The position numbers and the translations under genes are program-made. The notes beneath the pieces are model-generated. The model saw nothing but the letters and a program-made list of their open reading frames with translations, made no database searches and was not told the DNA's origin. Of a stretch of 64,000 nt of DNA, positions 56,606 through 64,000 are shown piece after piece. The DNA is from Verrucomicrobiota bacterium (GTDB taxonomy: Bacteria; Verrucomicrobiota; Verrucomicrobiia; Limisphaerales; J093): contig JAKLFY010000006.1 in the NCBI GenBank assembly GCA_022710935.1, positions 1 through 64,000 on the forward strand, written 5' to 3'. Position 1 is the stretch's first letter. Each line of letters opens with the position of its first letter.

Positions 56606-58228
56606 ATGACGATGCACTGGATAAAGCGAGGGGCCGGCCTGGTGGCGGCAGGCGCCATCCTGGGCGTCGTGATCGGGTGTTCGCGGCATGATCACGCGAT
56701 CGAGGCGGGAGACCATGCCGGTCATGCCCATAACGAGGCTGAGGAGGGTCGATTCTTACAAATCCACGTCTTCGGTGAGCGGCATGAGGTTTTTGCGGAA
56801 CACCGGCCGGTGGTGGCTGGCACGCCGACGCAGTTCGTGACGCATGTCACCGACTTGCAGACGCTCGAACCACGGCGCGAAGGACCGGCCCGGTTCCGAC
56901 TGCGGCTGGGACAGGACGCACCCATCGAGCGGGTGGAGAGAGCTCCGGCGCGGCCGGGGATCTACGAGGCCATGCTCACGTTTTCCCAGGCAGGGGATTG
57001 GGACGTGGCGCTGGTCGTTGCGGGCGACGAGGGCGAGGAGACGATCGCATTTCCGCCGGTGAGAGTTTTTGCCGATGCCCACGCGACCGAGCATGCCGAA
57101 GTGCCCGAACCGCCGGAAGGCATCAACTTCCTCAAAGAGCAACAGTGGCGCGGGCGGGTGGGAACGGAGGCCGTCAGCAAGCGCAAGCTGGTGGAGCGAT
57201 TGCGGCTGCCCGCGAATGTGACGGCGCGCCCAGGTGCGCTGGCGCACGTGATGCCGCCAGTCGCCGGCCGCCTGTTCCTGCCGCCTGGACACCCGATGCC
57301 GATGGTCGGCGACAGGGTCGAGGCCGGGCAGGTATTGGCGCTCATTGAACCCTCCCTTTCGGAAGCGGCGGCACGGTTCGTGGAAGCGGAGGGTGAAGTG
57401 GTGCGGGCCAGGCTCGCGCTCGAACAGGCGAACACGGCATTCAAGCGGATCGAGATACTGGCCAAGGTCGAGGCCAAATCGGGGCGCGAGCTGCAGCAGG
57501 CCGAGTTCGAGCTCAAGACGGCGCAAGCCAGGTACGACGCGGCGTTGGCGCTGCAAAGCACGTATCGTCAGGTCAGCACCCACCTCGGGGCCGGGAGCGG
57601 CGCAACGGGCCAGCCGGCGGTCGAACTCCGGTCTCCGATCGCAGGCATCATCACAACCCAGTCCGGCGCGGCGGTCGCGGAATACATCAGCGCCGAGAAA
57701 GCGGTATTCACGGTGCTCGATGCCACCACGGTGTTTATCGAGGCCAGGGTGCCTGAGATGAGCATCGGGCGATTGGCCGAGACCAGGGCGGCCTCCTATG
57801 AACAACCCGGCAAGGAAGGCCAGTTCGCCGCCATCACCGGGGACGGCCAGGGCCGTTTGGTGTTTCTGGGGATTCAAGTGGACACGGTGTCGCGGACGGT
57901 GCCGTTGGTCTACGAGGCGGGCAACGCGGACCAACGCCTGCGGGTGGGCCAGTCGGTGAACCTCTACGTGGAGACTGACTGCGTGGAAAGCGCAGTGGCG
58001 ATTCCGAACGAGGCCGTTGTCGAGGAAGGAGGCCGTCCGATCGCGTTCGTGCAGGTGGGCGGAGAGACATTCCAGAAGCGCGACCTGACGCTGGGCATTC
58101 GGGATGGTCACTGGGTCCAGGTCGTTTCAGGCGTTCACGCAGGCGAACGGGTGGTTGCCAAGGGAGCCTATGTGGTCCGGTTGGCGTCGGTATCGAGCGC
58201 GATTCCTTCGCACGGCCATGCGCATTGA
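56606..58228 (+). CDS. RND efflux periplasmic adaptor (membrane fusion lipoprotein, CusB/CzcB-like)
   Basis: A 540-residue adaptor linking the RND pump to the outer membrane channel. The ATG at 56606 begins MTMHWIKRGAGLVAAG; GVVIGCSRHDH is a lipobox with the lipidated Cys. A His-rich patch (HDHAIEAGDHAGHAHNEAEE) after it suggests metal binding. It is longer than usual owing to an extra N-terminal beta domain (residues about 50-170). The lipoyl/hairpin/beta-barrel parts follow (GRLFLPPGHPMPMVGDRVEA, ELRSPIAGIITTQSGAAVAE, VDTVSRTVPLVYEAGN). The downstream pump gene starts within eight bases. Confidence 0.9.
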   Translation: MTMHWIKRGAGLVAAGAILGVVIGCSRHDHAIEAGDHAGHAHNEAEEGRFLQIHVFGERHEVFAEHRPVVAGTPTQFVTHVTDLQTLEPRREGPARFRLRLGQDAPIERVERAPARPGIYEAMLTFSQAGDWDVALVVAGDEGEETIAFPPVRVFADAHATEHAEVPEPPEGINFLKEQQWRGRVGTEAVSKRKLVERLRLPANVTARPGALAHVMPPVAGRLFLPPGHPMPMVGDRVEAGQVLALIEPSLSEAAARFVEAEGEVVRARLALEQANTAFKRIEILAKVEAKSGRELQQAEFELKTAQARYDAALALQSTYRQVSTHLGAGSGATGQPAVELRSPIAGIITTQSGAAVAEYISAEKAVFTVLDATTVFIEARVPEMSIGRLAETRAASYEQPGKEGQFAAITGDGQGRLVFLGIQVDTVSRTVPLVYEAGNADQRLRVGQSVNLYVETDCVESAVAIPNEAVVEEGGRPIAFVQVGGETFQKRDLTLGIRDGHWVQVVSGVHAGERVVAKGAYVVRLASVSSAIPSHGHAH

Positions 58229-58235
58229 GGAGCGT

Positions 58236-61200
58236 ATGACGGACAGACTCATCCAGTTCTCCCTCCGCAATCGCGCGCTCGTGATCGCGGCGGCATTCTT
58301 GCTCCTGGTGCTGGGGACGCACACGGCGCTGCGAATGCAGGTGGACGTTTTTCCGGACCTGACCGCTCCTACGGTTGCGGTGATTACCGAGGCGCACGGC
58401 ATGGCGCCGTTGGAGGTTGAAAGTCAGGTCACGTTGCCCCTGGAATCGGCCGTCAACGGCGCGCCCGGGGTGCGACGGGTGCGCTCCTCGACATCGGTCG
58501 GTGTGTCGGTCATTTGGGCGGAGTTCGATTGGGGCACCGACCCGTATCGGGCGCGGCAGATCATCGGGGAAAAGATTCAGACGGTGGCGGCCATGCTGCC
58601 GTCCGAGGTCGAGGCGCCCATGCTGATGCCGGACACCTCAATCATGGGAGAAGTCATGTTCCTCGCGCTGACCTCCGATCGACAGACGCCGACCCAGATG
58701 CACACCTGGGCCGACACGGTGCTGCGGCGGCGGTTGCTGGCGGTGCCCGGCATCGCCCAAGTGACGCCCACCGGCGGCGGCGAGAAACAGTTTCAGGTGG
58801 TGCTTTCACCTGCGCGGATGAGCGCGCACGCGGTGGCCATGAACGATGTGGTGGGGGCGCTGCGCGACTCGAACGAGAACATCTCCGCGGGGTTCATCAA
58901 CGAGCGGGGCTCGGAATACCTGGTGACGGGCGTGGGGCGCTTCCGGTCGCTGGCAGATCTTGGAGAGACCGTGGTGACACTCCGCAACGGGGCGCCGGTG
59001 CGGATCGCGGACTTGGGCGAGGTGCGTGTGGGAGAGTCGCCGCAGCGGGGCGAAGCTTGCGCCAACGGAAAGCCGGCCGTGCTGCTCGGGCTTTCCAAAC
59101 AACCGGGAGCGAACACGCTGACGCTGACGCGCGAATTGGACAAGGCCCTGGACGACCTGGAAAAGAAGATGCCCGCCGGCATGGAACTCAACCGGCACGT
59201 GTTCCGGCAGGCGACGTTTATCGAGGTGGCCATCCGCAACGTCAAGAAGGCCCTGCTCGAAGGCATCGTCCTGGTCATCGTCGTGGTGGCGCTGTTCCTG
59301 GCCAACTTCCGCGCGTCGGTCATCACCGTGCTGGCGATACCGCTGTCGCTGGTCGCGGCGGTCCTCGCGTTGCAGGCGCTGGGGCAGACGGTGAACACCA
59401 TGACCCTGGGCGGCATGGCCATTGCCATCGGAGCACTGGTGGATGATGCGGTGATTGACGTGGAAAACGTGTTTCGACGCCTCCGCGACAATGCCCTGTT
59501 GCCCGAAGGCCAGCGAAGGCCATCGCTCGACATAGTGCTTTCCGCCAGCGTCGAAATCCGGCGCTCGATCGTGTTCGCCACGCTGATCATTGCGCTGGTG
59601 TTCACGCCCATCTTCTTCCTGTCCGGCGTCGAGGGCCGACTGTTGACGCCGCTCGGCGAGGCCTACCTGGTGGCGTTGCTGGCCTCGCTGGTCGTGGCTG
59701 TGACGGTGACGCCCGCACTCTGCTCCCTGCTGCTTCCGGGCACCAGGGCCGTGCTGCGTGGCACGGAACCGCGCCTGGCTCATGGGCTCAAGCAACGCTA
59801 CGGACGCATGTTGAGGCCGGTCCTGAACCATCCCTGGCGGGTGACGGTTCCCGCAATCGGTCTGCTGCTGCTCGCGCTGGGGTCGACCCCGTTCATGGGA
59901 CGGTCGTTCTTGCCGGAATTCAACGAGGGATCACTGACCCTGACAGCCAGCACCCTGCCCGGGACGGCGCTGCCTGAATCCGCTCGACTGGCGCACCTGG
60001 TGGACAAGGCCCTCCTGATGCACCCCGAGGTCGTCAACGTGGGCCGGCGCACCGGTCGCGCTGAACTGGATGAACACTCTTTGGGGGTGGAGGCCTCGGA
60101 AATTGAGGTCTCCCTGCAAATGGCGAATCGCACCAAGGACGAGTTCCTCTCGGCGCTGCGACAGGACCTGGCGGGCATTCCCGGACTGACCATCAACATC
60201 GGCCAGCCGATTTCGCACCGTATTGACCATATGCTGTCGGGCACCCGGTCCAGCATTGCCGTGAAACTCTTCGGTTCCGACCTCGACAAGCTGCGCTCCC
60301 TGGGCGAACAGGCGCGTCAACTCATGAGCACAGTGCCGGGGGTGGTGGACCTGAACCTGGAACCGCAGGTGGATGTGCCGGTGCTGCGCGTGCGGTTCGA
60401 CCGCCAGGCCCTCGCGCGCCACGGGTTGCATGTGCGCCAGGTCGACAGCGCGCTCCAAGCTGCCATCCAGGGGTTGCGAGTGAGCAGCATTCTCGAAGGC
60501 CAGAACGCATTCGATCTCGTGGTGCGGTTGGCTGATCCGCCGCTGCCCGCGTCCGGGCCGATTCCACCGCCGTGGAGCACCGAGACCCTGGGCGAACTGC
60601 TGATTGACACACCGACCGGCGCGAAGGTCCCGCTGGCCTCGCTGGCGCAGGTCATCAAAGACACCGGGCCAAACACCATCAGCCGCGAGCAGGTGGAACG
60701 GAAGATTGTGGTGTCAGCCAACGTTGCGGAGCGGGATGTCACTTCGGTGGTGAAGGACATTCAGAAACTGATCGATCCGTTGGTCGAGACAGAGCCGGGG
60801 TACCGCGTGGACTACGGCGGACAATTCGAAAGCGCGGCGGAAGCCAGCCGCGTGCTGCTCCTGCTGGGGATCGCTGTTGTGATTGGCATCGCCTTCCTCC
60901 TGCACCTGGCGTTCGGCTCCGGTCGCGACGCCGCCCTGGTGATGTTGAACCTGCCCCTGGCGCTGATCGGAGGCGTGGCCGGCGTGTTCGTCGGAGGCGG
61001 TGTGTTGAGCGTGGCCTCGCTCATCGGGTTCATCACGGTGTTCGGCATTGCCACCCGCAACGGCATCATGCTCGTGTCCCACATCCGGCACTTGCAGGAG
61101 CAGGAAGGCATCACCGACCTGCGGGAGGCGGTGTATCGGGGGGCGATGGAACGGCTGGCGCCGATTCTGATGACGGCGCTGGCCGCCGGGCTGGCGCTGA

Positions 61201-61355
61201 TCCCGCTGGCGCTGTCCGGCGGCAAGCCCGGGAACGAGATTCAAACGCCGATGGCCATCGTCATCCTGTTTGGTCTCCTGACCTCGATGCTGTTGAACAT
61301 GATCGTCGTCCCCGCGCTTTACCTGCGATTCGGACGGCGCGTGCGTGCGCGGTGA
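58236..61355 (+). CDS. RND heavy-metal efflux pump (CusA/CzcA family)
   Basis: A 1039-residue inner-membrane proton-driven exporter. The start at 58236 follows a GAGGAG site; an in-frame ATG lies 18 bp upstream. Twelve membrane helices and two large periplasmic loops are present. RND signatures are FPDLTAPTVAVITEAHGMAP, GGMAIAIGALVDDAVIDVEN (helix 4 aspartates), RRSIVFATLIIALVFTPIFF and, near the end, GIATRNGIMLVSHIRHLQEQ. These match the HME-RND branch rather than drug pumps. Substrate metal cannot be assigned; the flanking CDF transporter and His-rich adaptor favour divalent cations. Next gene overlaps by a few bases at most. Confidence 0.93.
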   Translation: MTDRLIQFSLRNRALVIAAAFLLLVLGTHTALRMQVDVFPDLTAPTVAVITEAHGMAPLEVESQVTLPLESAVNGAPGVRRVRSSTSVGVSVIWAEFDWGTDPYRARQIIGEKIQTVAAMLPSEVEAPMLMPDTSIMGEVMFLALTSDRQTPTQMHTWADTVLRRRLLAVPGIAQVTPTGGGEKQFQVVLSPARMSAHAVAMNDVVGALRDSNENISAGFINERGSEYLVTGVGRFRSLADLGETVVTLRNGAPVRIADLGEVRVGESPQRGEACANGKPAVLLGLSKQPGANTLTLTRELDKALDDLEKKMPAGMELNRHVFRQATFIEVAIRNVKKALLEGIVLVIVVVALFLANFRASVITVLAIPLSLVAAVLALQALGQTVNTMTLGGMAIAIGALVDDAVIDVENVFRRLRDNALLPEGQRRPSLDIVLSASVEIRRSIVFATLIIALVFTPIFFLSGVEGRLLTPLGEAYLVALLASLVVAVTVTPALCSLLLPGTRAVLRGTEPRLAHGLKQRYGRMLRPVLNHPWRVTVPAIGLLLLALGSTPFMGRSFLPEFNEGSLTLTASTLPGTALPESARLAHLVDKALLMHPEVVNVGRRTGRAELDEHSLGVEASEIEVSLQMANRTKDEFLSALRQDLAGIPGLTINIGQPISHRIDHMLSGTRSSIAVKLFGSDLDKLRSLGEQARQLMSTVPGVVDLNLEPQVDVPVLRVRFDRQALARHGLHVRQVDSALQAAIQGLRVSSILEGQNAFDLVVRLADPPLPASGPIPPPWSTETLGELLIDTPTGAKVPLASLAQVIKDTGPNTISREQVERKIVVSANVAERDVTSVVKDIQKLIDPLVETEPGYRVDYGGQFESAAEASRVLLLLGIAVVIGIAFLLHLAFGSGRDAALVMLNLPLALIGGVAGVFVGGGVLSVASLIGFITVFGIATRNGIMLVSHIRHLQEQEGITDLREAVYRGAMERLAPILMTALAAGLALIPLALSGGKPGNEIQTPMAIVILFGLLTSMLLNMIVVPALYLRFGRRVRAR

Positions 61356-61360
61356 ATGAG

Positions 61361-62623
61361 ATGCGTATGAAGACCCAATTCGCGATTGTGTTTCTGGCGG
61401 CTGCCTTGGGAAGTCTCGCCTCCGTGCCGGAGAACAAGCCGACCGCGCCAGCGGTCACAGCGGTCGAAAACCTCACCCTCGAACAGGCCTTCGAGATGGC
61501 CGACAGCCTGCAACCGCAGATCGCCGAGGCGAAGGCGCTGGTCCAGGCCGCCGATGGTCGGGCACGGCAGGCGGGCGCGTTTCCGAATCCCGAGGCGATT
61601 CTGGGCGCGCAGCAGCTCCCCCTCAGCGGCAATCAAGGCAACGAAAGGGAGTATGTGGCCGGCCTGGGGCAGACGCTCCCGCTTGGCCGCCGACTCTCCA
61701 GGGCGCGCGAGGCGGAGATGCTGGATCGCGAGGTCCGAGCGCGTGGCTCGGAAGTGAAACGGCGGGAGATCCACAGGCGGGTCCACAGTGCCTTTGCCAC
61801 GGCGCTCTACCAGGAGAGGGCGTGGCAGGCCCAGAGTGAGATCGTGCAGAACGCCACGAAGGCCGTGACCGTGACGCATGCCCGTGTCGAGGCCGGGGAC
61901 ACCCCAAAGGAAGACCTTGCCCGTGTGGAAATGGAACTGGCCCGGGCCAAGGTCGAGGCGCAGCGGGCGGAGTCCTTATGTGAGCAGGCGCGGGTGGGGT
62001 TGGCCGCGGCCATCGGTGATGCCTCGCTGAGAGTGACGTCGCTGGCCGGAACGATGGACGCGACATTCGAGATCCCGACAGTCGAAAGCCTTGTGGCGAA
62101 CCTCTGGGCACAGCCGGAGACGGCGATGGCCGAGGCGGATCTTCGCGCACGTGCGGCGCGAGTGGATGTCGCGAAAGCCGAGCGAATTCCGGATTTGAAG
62201 GTCGAATTGCTCTACCACCGCCTGGAAGCCAGCGGCGCCAATACCCTGGACGTGGGTTTGAGCATTCCACTGCCGCTGTTTGATCGGAGCCAGGGCAGAC
62301 TCAAGGAGGCCGCGGCCGAGGAGGCCGCAGCCGAGGCACGGGCGCGCATGACCCGGAATGACCTGAGCACGCGGTTGCGCGAGTCCTGCCTGCAACTCAC
62401 CGCGGCACTCGCCAGCAGCCGGACGGTGAAGACGGAAATCCTTGCAAGGGCAGACACCGTGCTCGAGACGGCGGAGGCCCGCTATGCGGCGGGCGACATC
62501 AGCCTGATGGAGATCCTGCCGGTGCGCAGGGACTGGGCGGCGGTGCAGTTGAGCTACCTCGAGTCTTTGCGGGACGTGATGCGGGCGTGGGCTGAGCTGT
62601 CGGGTTCCCTGGGATTGCCGTAA
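61361..62623 (+). CDS. Outer membrane efflux factor (TolC/CusC-like)
   Basis: A 420-residue outer membrane channel component. ATGs at 61361 and 61367 both give a signal peptide (MKTQFAIVFLAAALGSLA). The two long coiled-coil repeats typical of TolC-family proteins are seen, with LTLEQAFEMADSLQPQIAEA and AVTVTHARVEAGDTPKEDLA in the first and LDVGLSIPLPLFDRSQGRLK and ARADTVLETAEARYAAGDIS in the second. It begins six bases after the pump gene, so the three genes form one operon encoding a complete tripartite exporter. Confidence 0.92.
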   Translation: MRMKTQFAIVFLAAALGSLASVPENKPTAPAVTAVENLTLEQAFEMADSLQPQIAEAKALVQAADGRARQAGAFPNPEAILGAQQLPLSGNQGNEREYVAGLGQTLPLGRRLSRAREAEMLDREVRARGSEVKRREIHRRVHSAFATALYQERAWQAQSEIVQNATKAVTVTHARVEAGDTPKEDLARVEMELARAKVEAQRAESLCEQARVGLAAAIGDASLRVTSLAGTMDATFEIPTVESLVANLWAQPETAMAEADLRARAARVDVAKAERIPDLKVELLYHRLEASGANTLDVGLSIPLPLFDRSQGRLKEAAAEEAAAEARARMTRNDLSTRLRESCLQLTAALASSRTVKTEILARADTVLETAEARYAAGDISLMEILPVRRDWAAVQLSYLESLRDVMRAWAELSGSLGLP

Positions 62624-62649
62624 CTCCTTGGCTTTGGTATCCGGTCTCC

Positions 62650-63585
62650 ATGGACCGGACTGAGGCATCGGGCTGGCAGCACTCGCACGATTACACCGTT
62701 GACACCTCGGTGGCCGAGCGGCGCACCCGCATCGTGATTGCCATCACCGCGACCATGATGGTGGTCGAGATCGGCGCCGGGATCGTCTTCGGCTCGATGG
62801 CGCTGCTGGCCGACGGCTGGCACATGAGCACGCATGTCGCGGCGTTCCTCATCACCGCCCTGGCCTACCACTACAGCCGACGCCACCGGGCCGACGCGCG
62901 CTACAGCTTCGGCACCGGCAAGGTGGGAGTGTTGGGAGGCTTCGCCAGCGCGATCGTGCTGGCTGTGATCGCCCTGTTGATGGCGGGAGAGTCGGTCCAT
63001 CGTTTCTTCGCTCCCCAGGCGATCCAGTTCAATCAGGCGATCGGGGTGGCGATCGTCGGTTTGCTGGTCAACCTGGTGTGCGCCTGGCTGCTGCACGGCG
63101 AGCATCATCACGCGCGAGGCCACGGACATGACCACGGGCACAGGCATCACCATCGCCATCACGACCTCAATCTGCGTGCCGCTTATGTGCACGTGCTGGC
63201 GGACGCCATCACGTCCCTGACCGCGATCGCGGCTCTGACGGCCGGCAAGTTCCTTGGCTGGTCCTGGCTCGATCCGATGATGGGGATTGTCGGCAGTGCA
63301 GTGGTGTCCGCCTGGGCCTACGGACTGATCCGGGACAGCAGCGGCATCCTGCTGGATCGAACGCCGGAGTCATCCGATCTCCCTGACGAAATCCGGCGGG
63401 CGGTGGGCAGCGACGGTGACTCGGTGATCGGCGATCTGCACGTGTGGCAGGTAGCCTCGGGGAAGTTTGCCGCCATCGTGTGCATTGCGGGACCCAATCC
63501 AAAGCCGCCGGAGGCATACCGGGCCATGCTCCGCGAGCACGAGGAACTGGTGCACGTCACGGTTGAAGTGCGCCGCGGCGCTTGA
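62650..63585 (+). CDS. Cation diffusion facilitator (CDF; DmeF/CzcD-like)
   Basis: A 311-residue inner-membrane H+/divalent-cation antiporter. Six helices are expected; the metal-site motifs are GSMALLADGWHMSTHVAAF (helix 2) and YVHVLADAITSLTAIAAL (helix 5). Between helices 4 and 5 there is a His-rich loop (HGEHHHARGHGHDHGHRHHH), as in DmeF-type Co/Ni/Zn exporters. It lies 26 bp after the outer membrane factor and would move metal from the cytoplasm to the periplasm for export by the RND complex. Metal specificity is inferred only. Confidence 0.93.
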   Translation: MDRTEASGWQHSHDYTVDTSVAERRTRIVIAITATMMVVEIGAGIVFGSMALLADGWHMSTHVAAFLITALAYHYSRRHRADARYSFGTGKVGVLGGFASAIVLAVIALLMAGESVHRFFAPQAIQFNQAIGVAIVGLLVNLVCAWLLHGEHHHARGHGHDHGHRHHHRHHDLNLRAAYVHVLADAITSLTAIAALTAGKFLGWSWLDPMMGIVGSAVVSAWAYGLIRDSSGILLDRTPESSDLPDEIRRAVGSDGDSVIGDLHVWQVASGKFAAIVCIAGPNPKPPEAYRAMLREHEELVHVTVEVRRGA

Positions 63586-63646
63586 ACCGCGCCGAGGTCG
63601 ACCGGCGTTTGGGGGTGGACCGACCGAACGATTGTCTGGCGCTGGC

Positions 63647-64000
63647 TCAAGCGCCACGGGCTGACTCAAAAGAAAGAGCCGGGTCCTGGCTGACGAAGCC
63701 GATGCCCTGCCGCGGACCATCAACAAGGTCGCCGCCGACATAGACGGAGCCGCGTGTTGGGCGGTCCAGGCCGGCCGCGAGTCGGAGCAGCGTCGTCTTT
63801 CCGCAGCCCGATGGCGACGGTGTCAATCGCGATCGAACCAGGCCCTCCTGTCCCATGTGACGGATCAGCCGGTAGACACCCGTTGGGTCCGGCTTTCGCC
63901 CATGGAACATCCGCAGCCTGGCCAGGCGGTTGACCAATTCACAGCCATGCGTGGATTCCCGGGCCAGCAGCGTGAGAATCGCGGCGTGCATGAACTTGTC
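63647..64000 (-). pseudogene. Chimeric fragment: PadR-type regulator joined to an ABC ATPase, at window edge
   Basis: The minus strand from the window end encodes FMHAAILTLLARESTHGCEL and RKPDPTGVYRLIRHMGQEGL, the winged-helix core of a PadR regulator. At about 63825 it passes directly into SPSGCGKTTLLRLAAGLDRP (Walker A) and GIGFVSQDPAL (Q-loop) of an ABC importer ATPase. It stops within a few residues of the Q-loop, without signature or Walker B. Both parts are incomplete, as expected from a deletion joining two neighbouring genes. The 5' part may continue beyond the window. Confidence 0.6.

Overview
The window is GC-rich bacterial DNA, and its gene repertoire points to Verrucomicrobiota, most likely a Limisphaerales-like lineage. 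This is an inference from gene content, with no database search. Pointers are a prepilin-like secreted protein with the [18 protein letters not shown] leader, Tat-exported Gfo/Idh/MocA oxidoreductases beside carbohydrate-active enzymes, sulfatase and parallel beta-helix proteins, a two-component propeller kinase, and a DUF2723 membrane protein. No rRNA, tRNA, CRISPR array or intact transposon was found.

Layout. 1-1.6 kb: a decayed GH43 glycosidase scrap and an FG-GAP repeat protein. 1.7-13.1 kb: a minus-strand block with dihydroxy-acid dehydratase (carrying a large inserted domain), an FHA/zinc protein, MetG, a GlcNAc-1-P transferase, a GT4 glycosyltransferase, a DUF2723-TPR membrane protein and a TRAM-domain RNA methyltransferase. 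13.4-16.2 kb: parB, a PfkB-family kinase and def on the plus strand. 16.35-18.9 kb: a lower-GC restriction-modification cassette (vsr, C5 methyltransferase, PD-(D/E)XK nuclease). 19.1-21.8 kb: two genes for GDP-heptose synthesis (an HddC-GmhB fusion and HddA). 21.9-26.4 kb: a pseudopilin and a beta-helix/oxidoreductase pair. 26.6-32.5 kb: type IV pilus/type II secretion motor genes (two GspE/PilB, PilT, PilC). 32.7-46.8 kb: carbohydrate utilisation genes (GH127, GH2-like, oxidoreductase, SDR, a toroid-like secreted protein) around a broken two-component system. 46.8-49.2 kb: an ECF sigma factor, a membrane partner and an STN/LysM envelope protein. 49.6-55.8 kb: a beta-helix/sulfatase fusion broken by deletion, a secreted hypothetical protein and a DUF3300-DUF2950 pair. 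56.6-63.6 kb: a heavy-metal efflux set (MFP, RND pump, outer membrane factor, CDF transporter). The right end carries a PadR-ABC chimera.

Two themes stand out. First, the dihydroxy-acid dehydratase is interrupted by about 175 residues that include an NTF2/SnoaL-like segment, yet all expected cluster ligands remain. Second, at least six loci are degraded genes whose ends meet at internal-deletion joints (GH43, propeller kinase, response regulator, sulfatase, glycosidase C-terminus, PadR/ABC). This suggests deletion-driven decay of glycan-related genes, or else assembly collapse. Several intergenic regions carry palindromic repeats that recur in the window.
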